From Parvimonas sp035282405 (lineage in GTDB: Bacteria > Bacillota > Clostridia > Tissierellales > Peptoniphilaceae): a stretch of DNA of 64,000 bases. The stretch lies in contig NZ_JAYKBP010000004.1 in NCBI RefSeq assembly GCF_035282405.1, positions 62,001 through 126,000 of the forward strand, read 5' to 3'. Shown piece after piece: positions 1 to 8,171 of this stretch; the first letter of the stretch is position 1, and every line of letters begins with the position of its first letter. A program made the position numbers and the translations under genes. The notes beneath the pieces are model-generated. The model did not search any database, was not told the DNA's origin, and saw only the letters and a program-made list of their open reading frames with translations.

Positions 1-703
1 CTTGCTAATATCAATATGTTTAAATAGAGACATACTGTAATGTAAATAAAGGAACTTATGTCGAAGTTGGTCACCAAGGTGGGTTTAAATAGAGACATAC
101 TGTAATGTAAATATATTTGCAGATACCACAAAAGAAGAATTAATAAAGTTTAAATAGAAACATACTGTAATGTAAATAAAGGTTTTTCAAGTGAAAGTTT
201 TAATAGTGGGGGATTTAAATAGAAACATACTGTAATGTAAATTAGTGTAGATATAGAAAATTCACTACTTAACAAAACATCATTTAAATAGAAACATACT
301 GTAATGTAAATGTAGTATCGTTATATTCCATTGTGCAACCTTTTTATTTAAATAGAAACATACTGTAATGTAAATTCCATAACTTCATCGCATTTCTTAT
401 TAATTGAAAAGTTTAAATAGAAACATACTGTAATGTAAATAATCTTCAACTTTATAAATAGAATAAATAAAGTTGTGTTTAAATAGAAACATACTGTAAT
501 GTAAATGGACTTCCTTTATATTCTGTTTTTAATTCAGGAATTGGTTTAAATAGAAACATACCGTAATGTAAATCTTGAAAATTCACTTTCTAACTGATTT
601 GCTTTTAGTTTAAATAGAAACATACTGTAATGTAAATAAAAGAGGAGTTCCTCCATTTAATTTTCCTTTATAGATTCAAATAGCAATATACTATAATTTC
701 GTA
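1..703 (+). CRISPR. CRISPR array end, ten clean repeats plus a degenerate last repeat
   Basis: Ten 30-nt repeats start at 18, 83, 148, 213, 282, 346, 411, 477, 544 and 608, with spacers of 34 to 39 nt. The repeat begins GTTTAAATAG and ends ACTGTAATGTAAAT. The first two repeats carry G instead of A at position 12, three (213, 282, 346) start with A instead of G, and the one at 544 has T to C at position 19. An eleventh, degenerate copy lies at 674 to about 703 after a 36-nt spacer. Bases 1-17 are the end of another spacer, so the array continues to the left. The last eight bases ATGTAAAT resemble the 5' handle of clostridial type I-B crRNAs (family knowledge). Together with the decayed right-hand repeat this suggests plus-strand transcription from a leader outside the window. 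No cas genes are present here. Confidence 0.97.
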
Positions 704-820
704 GGGTAGTCAAACTTTTTACATTGAGACGGCGATTAAAGTCTTGATTTAGAGTGTTGAAAAAGTTATTATAATATTACAAATTCTAATAGAGTTATTT
801 CTGTATTTTGATTAGCAGTT

Positions 821-830
821 ATGCTATAAT
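821..830 (+). promoter_or_regulatory. Extended -10 promoter for the gene at 913
   Basis: TATAAT at 825-830 is preceded by TGC, giving an extended -10 (TGCTATAAT). No good -35 sits 17 bases upstream. The predicted transcript would start near 837, about 75 nt before the start codon. The stretch 704-820 shows nothing else I can name. Confidence 0.45.
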
Positions 831-912
831 ATAAAAAAACTACAAAACTAATTATAATAAATGTTTCCTATTTTTTTGACACAGTGGTATGATAGTTTTA
901 GGAGGTTGTCCA

Positions 913-1473
913 ATGAACGAATTTAATAAGTACAAAATACTAAGTGCAGGAAAGGCATTTGGACATAGGGCTAAAATTGCTTTATTATTACTTGATAGTA
1001 GTACGGCTTATGAAGAACTTAAAGAGGAAGCTGCACAAACTTCAGTTGCAGGAAGTTATGATTGTGTAGGTGGTTTTCCTGCAGAAATACTTGAAAGAAT
1101 AATAATTGAATTGATATGCTGTGATACATGGTATTTGCCTGACAATGTAAAATTTTGGGACAGGCGTTTTGGGAGTCTGTTTGAGACAAAGTTTTTTTGT
1201 TATGATAATGATGTAGAAACTTGGAGTAAGATACTGAATAAATTCTTTGTAAAGCTACAGTGGATGCCAAAAAGAGAAGATTATAGTTCAACAAAAAGTT
1301 TCAATAATGCTTGGGGATATTTTGCAGAACTTTTAGCAGTTGTAAAAGAAAATAATCATCCTGAATTCAATGATTATTATGAGATTGCAATAAAAAATGG
1401 TATGAATGAAGCGGTATTTGAAAAAAAGCTAAAAAAGTTGTCTGAAATAAAACAGTCATTTATTAATGTTTAG
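913..1473 (+). CDS. Hypothetical protein of 186 residues next to the CRISPR array
   Basis: I do not recognise this protein. The start at 913 (MNEFNKYK) is chosen because AGGAGG lies at 900-905, eight bases upstream; an in-frame ATG at 889 has no such site. The product looks soluble and cytoplasmic: there is no signal peptide or membrane helix. It is rich in aromatic residues (for example WYLPDNVKFWDRR and NAWGYFAELL), with a charged, probably helical C-terminus (residues about 155-186). It stands alone between the end of the CRISPR array and a small membrane protein gene. It does not resemble Cas1, Cas2 or any other Cas protein I know. A role as accessory or cargo gene at the CRISPR locus is inference from position only. 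Confidence 0.75.
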   Translation: MNEFNKYKILSAGKAFGHRAKIALLLLDSSTAYEELKEEAAQTSVAGSYDCVGGFPAEILERIIIELICCDTWYLPDNVKFWDRRFGSLFETKFFCYDNDVETWSKILNKFFVKLQWMPKREDYSSTKSFNNAWGYFAELLAVVKENNHPEFNDYYEIAIKNGMNEAVFEKKLKKLSEIKQSFINV

Positions 1474-1570
1474 ATAAATTAAGTTTGGAGTCAGAGCTGG
1501 TGATGCTGTAGTAGCAGTTATATTTTCCTATTGCACTAAGTCGTTTAACATATATAGGAGATATATTAAA

Positions 1571-2056
1571 ATGGATATTTTATTTTTACAAGTAGTTTTA
1601 TATTGTTTATTATTCACATTATTAGTTGCTTTATCATTTAGAGGAAATACGATTAATATTATATATTTTTATCCTAAATCCGTTATAGATAAGGTTGTTG
1701 AATTTGGTTATACAGATTATAAAACAATTAAAAGAAAAAAGATTATATTTTATTCTCTATTTATTGTTCTTATGTTTGGAAGTTTGATATTAATTGTTGG
1801 ATTATGGAATGAAATCAAGGATTTTAAACAGGCATTTATTCAATTAAATATTTTTCTTCAATCTTGGAATATCTTTGATGGAGCGGTTATGGATATTTTA
1901 TGGACTAAGAACAGCAAAAATTTAAAAATCAAAGGCATAGAGGATAGAGAGTATATACCTAGTGTTTTAGATGTAATTAAAAAGAGAATTATTTTTATTC
2001 CTGTTTTATTTTTAGTGGCTTTAATTTTAGCTAAAATCATTGTACTTATATATTAA
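1571..2056 (+). CDS. Hypothetical membrane protein, 161 residues
   Basis: I do not recognise this family. The sequence shows an N-terminal membrane segment (about residues 5-25), a second one at about 57-78 (IIFYSLFIVLMFGSLILIVG) and a C-terminal one at about 138-160, so it is an integral membrane protein with three or four helices and a basic loop (KTIKRKK) near residue 52. The start is supported by TAGGAG about 10 bases upstream. The gap of about 100 bases to the upstream gene contains no clear promoter or terminator, so the two genes may be cotranscribed. The pair lies between the CRISPR array and a decayed repeat unit. Function unknown. Confidence 0.75.
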   Translation: MDILFLQVVLYCLLFTLLVALSFRGNTINIIYFYPKSVIDKVVEFGYTDYKTIKRKKIIFYSLFIVLMFGSLILIVGLWNEIKDFKQAFIQLNIFLQSWNIFDGAVMDILWTKNSKNLKIKGIEDREYIPSVLDVIKKRIIFIPVLFLVALILAKIIVLIY

Positions 2057-2247
2057 ATTATTTGGCAGTATATAATGAATAGTTTGTTTTAAACTGAATC
2101 AATAAGATCATGGAAAAGATATACTTTTATGATTAGAACAAGATTAAATATTATTGATAGTTTTTTAAAAAATATAATAGTAATATAAAGCGCAAATATT
2201 ATTGGATGTAAATTGAAAAATTATGAATCCATTATTTTACAAAAGGA

Positions 2248-2322
2248 TGTAATGTAATTTCTTTCTTTAATAATTCTTTAAATACATTATTTAGTTTAAA
2301 TAGAAACATATTGTAAGCAAAT
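2248..2322 (+). repeat. Decayed CRISPR repeat-spacer-repeat unit
   Basis: Bases 2294-2322 match the array repeat over its first 22 positions with one substitution, then lose one base near the 3' end. Bases 2248-2258 (TGTAATGTAAT) match the 3' end of the same repeat. The 35 bases between them have exactly the spacer length used in the main array. The upstream repeat's 5' half (about 2231-2247) is only weakly recognisable. This is best read as a relic of the same array family, 1.6 kb from the array end. The rest of the 2057-2492 gap is AT-rich and holds nothing else I can name. Confidence 0.7.
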
Positions 2323-2492
2323 TAGATATTTAAAATAACTATTATACTTAGTCAAAATATAAATGCATTTTAATTGAAAATTATTATACAAATCGGTTAT
2401 AATATATATTACTAAAAAAGATTTTAAGTTTTAAATTAATATTATTTTTTATATATTTTTTTGATAAAATTAGTAATATTTAAGGAGGGGAA

Positions 2493-3194
2493 ATGAAAGC
2501 TATATTATTTGATTTGGATGGAACTTTGCTTCCTTTGGATGAAAAATTATTTGTTGATATTTATTTTACGGAATTGTCAAAAGTTTTTTCAGAGTATAAC
2601 ATTGAAAGTAACAAGCTTGTTGAAGCTATTTGGACCGCAACTCATGAAATAATTAAAAATGACGGGAAGAGAACTAATGAAGAGGCTTTTTGGGAGAAGT
2701 TTAAGAGTATTATAAATATTGATTTATCAAATGTTAAAGAAGTATTGGAAAAGTTTTATGCAAATGAGTTTTTTACTAAGCTAAAGAAGTGCTCGACTGA
2801 AAATAATTTAGCAAAAGTTGCAGTTAATCTTGCAAAGAAAAATGGAAGAAAAGTTGTTCTCGCTACTAATCCGGTTTTTCCTATAGATGCATTAGTTAGA
2901 TTAAAATGGACAGGACTTGATATTGATGACTTCGATTATGTTACTCATTATAGTAATAGTTCTTTTTCAAAGCCAAATCCTAAATATTATTTAGATTTAT
3001 GTAAAAAACTGGATGTTGAACCAAAGGAGTGTTTAATGATTGGAAATGATGAAAGACAAGATATTTTTGCGGCGAGTAGTGCCGGGATGAATTGTTATTT
3101 AGTAACTGATTATCTTTATACTTATCCTGAATGTAAAGTAAATTGCGAAAAAGGAAGCTTTAAAGATTTAATTGAAAAGCTAAAAGTTTTATAA
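2493..3194 (+). CDS. HAD-superfamily hydrolase (phosphatase-like)
   Basis: A 233-residue class I haloacid-dehalogenase-type protein. Motif I is FDLDGT at residues 6-11 (nucleophile D7, acid/base D9). A helical cap domain follows at about 15-110. Motif II is around LATNP (about residue 128), motif III is the lysine in SKPNPKYY (about 163) and motif IV is IGNDERQD (about 182-189). Such enzymes dephosphorylate small metabolites in the cytoplasm; the substrate cannot be read from sequence. AAGGAGGGG ends four bases before the ATG. The gene stands alone between the CRISPR relic and its own terminator, so context gives no pathway. Confidence 0.9.
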   Translation: MKAILFDLDGTLLPLDEKLFVDIYFTELSKVFSEYNIESNKLVEAIWTATHEIIKNDGKRTNEEAFWEKFKSIINIDLSNVKEVLEKFYANEFFTKLKKCSTENNLAKVAVNLAKKNGRKVVLATNPVFPIDALVRLKWTGLDIDDFDYVTHYSNSSFSKPNPKYYLDLCKKLDVEPKECLMIGNDERQDIFAASSAGMNCYLVTDYLYTYPECKVNCEKGSFKDLIEKLKVL

Positions 3195-3212
3195 TTGAAA
3201 TATTTATAAATT

Positions 3213-3249
3213 AAAAAGACAACAATTAGTTTAAATTGCTGTCTTTTTT
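3213..3249 (+). terminator. Rho-independent terminator after the HAD gene
   Basis: AAAAAGACAACAATT pairs with AATTGCTGTCTTTTTT around a short loop, with one internal mismatch and a run of six T. Confidence 0.85.
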
Positions 3250-3560
3250 GATGTTCTTGTTTAAAATTAATAAAATTTAAATGTTATCTATTGTTATTAA
3301 AATACTTTTTATTTACATAGACCAAGGAAATTTCATTCTAAATAAAGCTTTATGAGATCTCTCGACTACACTCGAGATGACGTAGGGGGAGATATTCTTT
3401 GAATAGTAAAAAGACGTGAATTATTTCACTATTACACAATTATTCTCTCAAATTTACTATTGTTTACAAGTAAACAAAGTTAGGATTAGATTGACTTAGT
3501 TTCACATTGTTCAACCATACTATATATGATGCGTCGGGAGACATTCTAAAGATGACGTTC
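3250..3560. other. Gene-free interval with two palindromes
   Basis: No gene is visible. A hairpin at 3360-3377 has arms TCTCGA and TCGAGA around CTACAC and looks like the core of a dispersed extragenic repeat. A perfect 18-bp palindrome (TTGTTTAC then AA then GTAAACAA) lies at 3460-3477. The tail near 3525-3566 ends GACGTTCTTATTT. There is only one copy of this element in the window, so its repeat nature is inference. Confidence 0.5.
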
Positions 3561-4196
3561 TTATTTCTTTTTAGCTATTAAGAATTTTATTTTTATTCCT
3601 AATGATTTGAATTTGTTTTCATATTCTGTTTCTATATTTTGTGGATAGTCAAAGTTTGCTAAGTCATAAGTTATTAGTATTACTTCAAAACCATTTTCGT
3701 TAAAGTATTCTAAACTTGCTTTGAAAAGATCGTCGTCATCCGTTTTAAAGTGTATTTCTCCTTCTTCTATAAGTAGTTTATTGTATTTTGCTAAAAAGTT
3801 AGGATGAGTGAGTCTCCTTTTATGATGTCTTTTCTTTGGCCAAGGGTTACAGAAATTTATGTAAATTCTGGATATGGAATTTTCGCTAAAAATTTCATTT
3901 ATTTTTTCTATATTTGTGGGAATTGCACGAACATTTAATAATTCTAAATCCCTAATTTTTCTTGTTGCATATACAATAGCATTTGTGTCCAAGTCCAATA
4001 TACAGTAATTAATATTTTTGTTTACATCAGCAATTTCACTTATAAATTTTCCTTTTCCACAACCAAGTTCAAGATTAATAGGATTTGTATTTTTAAATTC
4101 TTCATTCCATTTTCCTTTTAAACTTTCTGCATTAAATATTACCTGAGCATTTTCTTTCATTTCCGGGACTGCCCACCATTTTTTTCTAAGTCTCAT
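3561..4196 (-). CDS. trmB: tRNA (guanine-N7-)-methyltransferase TrmB
   Basis: This enzyme methylates N7 of G46 in the variable loop of tRNAs using S-adenosylmethionine. The start at 4196 gives the family's typical N-terminus MRLRKKWWAVPEM and has AAAGGA eight bases upstream; earlier in-frame starts (to 4229) are less well supported. The length of 211 residues is normal. The SAM-binding motif LELGCGKGKF lies at about residues 43-52, and the conserved NFCNPWPKKRHHKRRL region at about 117-132 carries the family signature. The gene is a single minus-strand unit; its stop abuts the repeat-like interval at 3250-3560 and no terminator is obvious. Confidence 0.95.
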   Translation of the reverse strand: MRLRKKWWAVPEMKENAQVIFNAESLKGKWNEEFKNTNPINLELGCGKGKFISEIADVNKNINYCILDLDTNAIVYATRKIRDLELLNVRAIPTNIEKINEIFSENSISRIYINFCNPWPKKRHHKRRLTHPNFLAKYNKLLIEEGEIHFKTDDDDLFKASLEYFNENGFEVILITYDLANFDYPQNIETEYENKFKSLGIKIKFLIAKKK

Positions 4197-4348
4197 TAAT
4201 TTTCCTTTCATAAAAAATTTTTTCATCATAATTATTATATCATATTTTTGAATTTTATATTTATTTTATAAAAAATTTAAAAAATTTTTTAACTACTAAT
4301 AGTAATATTTTTATATCCACCAAAATATTTTTAGAAATACCACAAAAC

Positions 4349-4394
4349 ATACTATATATAGTTCAAAATAAAATTTTATTTCTATATATATTTT
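4349..4394 (+). promoter_or_regulatory. Tandem NrdR-box-like sites upstream of nrdAB
   Basis: Box 1 at 4349-4364 contains ACTATATATAGT, matching the core of the NrdR consensus (ACACTATATATAGTGT). Box 2 at 4379-4394 contains CTATATATAT and is weaker. The boxes are 30 bp apart, close to the three helical turns usual for NrdR pairs. They lie 40-85 bases before the nrdA start. NrdR itself is not encoded in this window. Confidence 0.7.
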
Positions 4395-4431
4395 GTTTTG
4401 TAATGGGTATAAATTTTCGGAGGTGATTTTA

Positions 4432-6957
4432 TTGAAGATTATAAAGAGAGATTTATCAGAAGTATCATTTGATATTTCAAAGATAGAAAATGCAATTTAT
4501 AAAGCATTTGTTAGTGTTGGTGATGAAGATAAAAAGTTACTTTCAAAACAATTGGCAGAAGAGGTTTTTGAAAGTATTTTACAAGATAAGGCAGAAAATT
4601 CAAGTATAAGTGTTGAAGAAGTTCAAGATTATGTTGAAAAGACTTTAACTAAGAATAATCATTATGAAACTTTGAAAAGCTATATCTTATATAGAGAAAA
4701 GAGAAATTCACTAAGAAAAGAATTAAATTCTTTTAGAGAATATATTGAAGATGAAAGTTTAATTGAAGTACTTGCTAAAATTCAAAAAGATTTTTCAACA
4801 GAAGGTTACGAGCTTGACAGATTATGTAGAAAGTTTTTGTCCTTTGTTAAACCAAATTCAACTTTGAATGAAAAAGTTGAGCTTTTGATAAAGGCATCTT
4901 CTGAATTAACTTCAAAGGAAAATCCGAATTGGGAGTATATTTCTGCTAGAATTTATGCTTATAAAATTCATAAAGAGATTTCAAATTATGAAAAAGAATG
5001 GCATATTGTTGATTTTAAATCAAAGATACAAGCTTTGACAAAAGCTAATTTATATGGGGAATATATTTTAGAAAATTATTCAAGTGATGATATTGATGAG
5101 CTTGAAAAGTATATAGATAATAGTAGAGATGAGTTATTTACTTATTCATCTTTAGATTTAGTATATAAGAGATATTTAATTTGTGATTCACATAAAAAAG
5201 TAATTGAAACAATGCAAGAGATGTTTATGGGTATTGCGATGCATCTTGCAATTCCTGAAAAAGATAGAGTTTCCTTTGCAAAAAAAGTTTATGACGTGCT
5301 TAGTAATTTAAAGGCGACTGTGGCGACTCCTACAATGTCAAATGCGAGAAAGCCATTCCATCAACTTTCTTCTTGTTTCATAGATACAGTTCCCGATACT
5401 TTAAAAGGAATTTATAGAAGTATAGATAATTTTGCCCAAGTTTCTAAACATGGTGGTGGAATGGGACTATATTTTGGAAAAGTTCGTGCAAGTGGTTCTG
5501 ATATTCGTGGATTTAAAGGTGTTGCAGGTGGAGTTATCAGATGGATAAAACTTGCTAATGACACAGCAGTTGCTGTTGATCAACTAGGGGTTAGACAAGG
5601 TTCTTGTGCTGTTTATTTAGATGTATGGCATAGGGATATTCCTGAGTTTTTAAATCTTAGAACAAATAATGGTGATGATAGAATGAAAGCACATGATGTT
5701 TTCCCTGCAATTTGTTTCCCTAATTTATTCTGGCGTTTAGCAAAGGAAAACATAAATTCTAATTGGTATTTATTCTGTCCACATGAAGTAAAGGAAGTAA
5801 TGGGCTTCTGTTTGGAAGATTTTTATGGAGAAGAGTGGGAAGAAAAATACAGACTTTGTATTAAAGAGCCTAGACTTGATAAAAGAGTTTTAACTGTAAA
5901 AGATTTAGTTAAATTAATTCTTAAAAGTCAAGTTGAAACTGGAACACCTTTTATTTTTAATAGAGATAATGCAAATAATGCTAATCCAAATTCACATAAG
6001 GGAATGATTTACTCTTCTAACCTTTGTACTGAAATAATGCAAAATATGAAAGAAATTTTAGATGTTGAAGATAAAATTTTACAAATAGATGGAGAAGATC
6101 ATGTTGTAACTGATGTTAAAGCTGGAGATTTTGTAGTTTGTAATCTTGCAAGTTTAGTTCTTGGAAATATTGACCTACAAAATGATGAAGAAATGGAATT
6201 TGTAGTTTCTACAATGATAAGGGCATTGGACAATGTAATCGACTTAAATTACTATCCAACACCTTTTGCTAAAATAACAAATTCAAAATATAGAGCAATT
6301 GGACTTGGTACGAGCGGATATCATCATGCTCTTGTAAAAAATAAAATTATGTGGCAAACTGAAGAACATCTAGAATTTATGGACAAGGTTTATGAAAAAA
6401 TAAATTATTTTGCTATTAAGGAAAGTTCAAAAATTGCTGAAGAAAAAGGAAGCTATAAATATTTTGAAGGCTCAGAGTGGCAAAATGGAAAATATTTTGA
6501 AAAAAGAGATTATAATTCTAAAGAATGGATTGAACTTAAAGAAAAAGTTGCTAAAAACGGACTTAGAAATGCTTATCTTTTAGCAGTTGCTCCGACAGGT
6601 TCAACTTCAATTATTGCAGGAACTACAGCGGGTGTAGATCCTGTTATGATGAGATATTTCCTTGAAGAGAAAAAAGGTTCAATTATTCCGAGAGTTGCTC
6701 CTGATTTAACTCCTGAAACTTTTTGGCTATATGAAAATGCTCACGAAGTAGATCAAACTTGGTCTATAAAAGCGGGTGGAGTTAGACAGAGACATATTGA
6801 TCAAGGACAAAGTTTAAATCTTTATATCACGACAGATTATAAGATGAGTCAAATTTTAAAACTTTTGATTTTATCTTGTGAAGTTGGATTAAAGAGTATT
6901 TACTATATAAGAAGTAAGAGTTTAGATATTGAAGAATGTGATAGCTGTTCAGCATAG
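4432..6957 (+). CDS. nrdA: Class Ia ribonucleoside-diphosphate reductase, alpha subunit
   Basis: The large subunit reduces ribonucleoside diphosphates to deoxy forms. I start it at the TTG at 4432 (MKIIKRDLSEVSF), seven bases after GGAGGTGA; this gives 841 residues. An ATP-cone occupies residues 1-90, as expected for allosteric control by ATP/dATP. The catalytic barrel follows. C315 (in SSCF) and C570 (in VVCNL) should be the reducing pair, and N530, C532 and E534 (NLCTE) form the radical site. The tyrosine dyad Y824-Y825 and the C-terminal C836/C839 pair (CDSCSA) that relays electrons are present. The gene is 12 bases upstream of nrdB and follows NrdR-like boxes. Confidence 0.97.
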   Translation: MKIIKRDLSEVSFDISKIENAIYKAFVSVGDEDKKLLSKQLAEEVFESILQDKAENSSISVEEVQDYVEKTLTKNNHYETLKSYILYREKRNSLRKELNSFREYIEDESLIEVLAKIQKDFSTEGYELDRLCRKFLSFVKPNSTLNEKVELLIKASSELTSKENPNWEYISARIYAYKIHKEISNYEKEWHIVDFKSKIQALTKANLYGEYILENYSSDDIDELEKYIDNSRDELFTYSSLDLVYKRYLICDSHKKVIETMQEMFMGIAMHLAIPEKDRVSFAKKVYDVLSNLKATVATPTMSNARKPFHQLSSCFIDTVPDTLKGIYRSIDNFAQVSKHGGGMGLYFGKVRASGSDIRGFKGVAGGVIRWIKLANDTAVAVDQLGVRQGSCAVYLDVWHRDIPEFLNLRTNNGDDRMKAHDVFPAICFPNLFWRLAKENINSNWYLFCPHEVKEVMGFCLEDFYGEEWEEKYRLCIKEPRLDKRVLTVKDLVKLILKSQVETGTPFIFNRDNANNANPNSHKGMIYSSNLCTEIMQNMKEILDVEDKILQIDGEDHVVTDVKAGDFVVCNLASLVLGNIDLQNDEEMEFVVSTMIRALDNVIDLNYYPTPFAKITNSKYRAIGLGTSGYHHALVKNKIMWQTEEHLEFMDKVYEKINYFAIKESSKIAEEKGSYKYFEGSEWQNGKYFEKRDYNSKEWIELKEKVAKNGLRNAYLLAVAPTGSTSIIAGTTAGVDPVMMRYFLEEKKGSIIPRVAPDLTPETFWLYENAHEVDQTWSIKAGGVRQRHIDQGQSLNLYITTDYKMSQILKLLILSCEVGLKSIYYIRSKSLDIEECDSCSA

Positions 6958-6969
6958 GAAGGAGATATT

Positions 6970-8019
6970 ATGGAATTAAATAAAAAAGCTCTATTTAATG
7001 AAAATGGCGATATTGAATTGTCAAAAAGAAAAATGATAAACGGAAATACGACAAATTTAAATGATTTTAACAATGTAAAATATACTTGGACAAATGAATG
7101 GTATCGTAATGCCATGAATAATTTTTGGATTCCGGAGGAAATAAATTTGTTCCAAGATTTAAAAGATTATAAAATGTTGGATGAATATGAAAAAACTGCT
7201 TTTGATAAAGTTTTAAGTTTTCTTATATTTTTAGACAGTATTCAAACTGCTAATCTTCCATATATCGGAGAGTATATTACAGCAAATGAAATCAATCTTT
7301 GTCTCACTATCCAAGCTTATCAAGAAGCTATTCATTCTCAAAGTTATGGATATATGTTAGATAGTATATGTTCTCCTGAAGAAAGAACAAATATTTTATA
7401 TCAATGGAGAGATGATGAACATCTTCTTGCAAGAAATAAATTTATTGGAGACTTATATAATGAGTTTCAAGTAAATAAAGACCCTTACAGTCTAGTAAAG
7501 ACAATGGTTGCAAATTATATTCTTGAAGGGGTTTACTTCTATTCAGGATTTATGTTCTTCTATAATTTAGGAAGAAATGGAAAAATGCCCGGATCTGTAC
7601 AAGAAATCAGATATATAAATAGGGATGAAAATACACATCTTTGGTTATTCAAAAAAATGCTTTTAGAATTACAAAATGAAGAACCAGAATTATTTACAGA
7701 AGAAAAAGTTGCTGTATATAAAGATATGATTAAAACAGGTGTAGAACAAGAAATTGCTTGGGGAAAATATGTTTTGGGAGAAAACATTCCTGGTCTTACA
7801 ATGCAAATGGTTGAAGATTATATTAAATATCTTGGAAACCTTAGAAGTACAGCTTTAAACTTTGGAAAACTTTATGATGGTTATGATGAAGAACCTGAAA
7901 GTATGAAGTGGGTTAGTGAATATTCTGATCCAAATGCGATAAAGACAGATTTCTTTGAAGCAAAGCCTTCAGCATATTCAAAATCAAGTGTAATTGATGA
8001 CGATTTAGATGATTTATAA
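6970..8019 (+). CDS. nrdB: Class Ia ribonucleoside-diphosphate reductase, beta subunit
   Basis: The small subunit generates and stores the tyrosyl radical used by NrdA. The metal ligands are all visible: D89, E119, H122, E186, E220 and H223, with radical tyrosine Y126 in HSQSY. The length (349 residues) is normal for the family. GGAAGGAG precedes the start, and the gene is cotranscribed with nrdA 12 bases upstream, ending in its own terminator. The C-terminal acidic tail (DDDLDDL) is the region expected to dock to the alpha subunit. No nrdI was found nearby. The metal (Fe or Mn) cannot be told from sequence. Confidence 0.97.
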   Translation: MELNKKALFNENGDIELSKRKMINGNTTNLNDFNNVKYTWTNEWYRNAMNNFWIPEEINLFQDLKDYKMLDEYEKTAFDKVLSFLIFLDSIQTANLPYIGEYITANEINLCLTIQAYQEAIHSQSYGYMLDSICSPEERTNILYQWRDDEHLLARNKFIGDLYNEFQVNKDPYSLVKTMVANYILEGVYFYSGFMFFYNLGRNGKMPGSVQEIRYINRDENTHLWLFKKMLLELQNEEPELFTEEKVAVYKDMIKTGVEQEIAWGKYVLGENIPGLTMQMVEDYIKYLGNLRSTALNFGKLYDGYDEEPESMKWVSEYSDPNAIKTDFFEAKPSAYSKSSVIDDDLDDL

Positions 8020-8025
8020 AAATAT

Positions 8026-8067
8026 AAAAACTACTTTTTTGATTTTTCAATTAAGTAGTTTTTTTTT
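8026..8067 (+). terminator. Terminator after nrdB
   Basis: AAAAACTACTT pairs with AAGTAGTTTTT across a loop of about 14 bases, followed by a long T run. Confidence 0.9.
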
Positions 8068-8089
8068 ACAAAAATTTTGATTTTAGCTA

Positions 8090-8118
8090 TTGCAAAAATA
8101 AATTAATAGTAGTATAAT
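8090..8118 (+). promoter_or_regulatory. Promoter of the zinc-uptake operon
   Basis: TTGCAA at 8090-8095 and TATAAT at 8113-8118 are separated by 17 bases. The transcript should start near 8125. Confidence 0.8.
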
Positions 8119-8125
8119 ATTAACA

Positions 8126-8142
8126 CAAATAAGAATTATTTG
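8126..8142. promoter_or_regulatory. Perfect palindrome at the zinc-operon start point, probable operator
   Basis: CAAATAA, GAA, TTATTTG form a perfect 7-3-7 inverted repeat exactly at the predicted transcription start. It matches neither the B. subtilis Zur box nor the streptococcal AdcR box as I know them. A zinc-responsive repressor is the natural candidate given the genes controlled. Confidence 0.6.
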
Positions 8143-8171
8143 CATTAAAGAAATTTTAAGGAGGATTATTT

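Noticed and set aside
876..893. TTGACA followed by TATGAT as a promoter for the 913 gene
   Set aside because: Only six bases separate the two elements, far from 17; the extended -10 at 821-830 fits better.
913..2056. The two genes beside the array as Cas proteins
   Set aside because: No Cas motif is visible: no nuclease, RAMP, helicase or Cas1/Cas2 features.
2204..2213. GGATGTAAAT as a further decayed CRISPR repeat
   Set aside because: The distance to the next repeat end is 45 rather than 65 bases, and the rest of the repeat is not recognisable.
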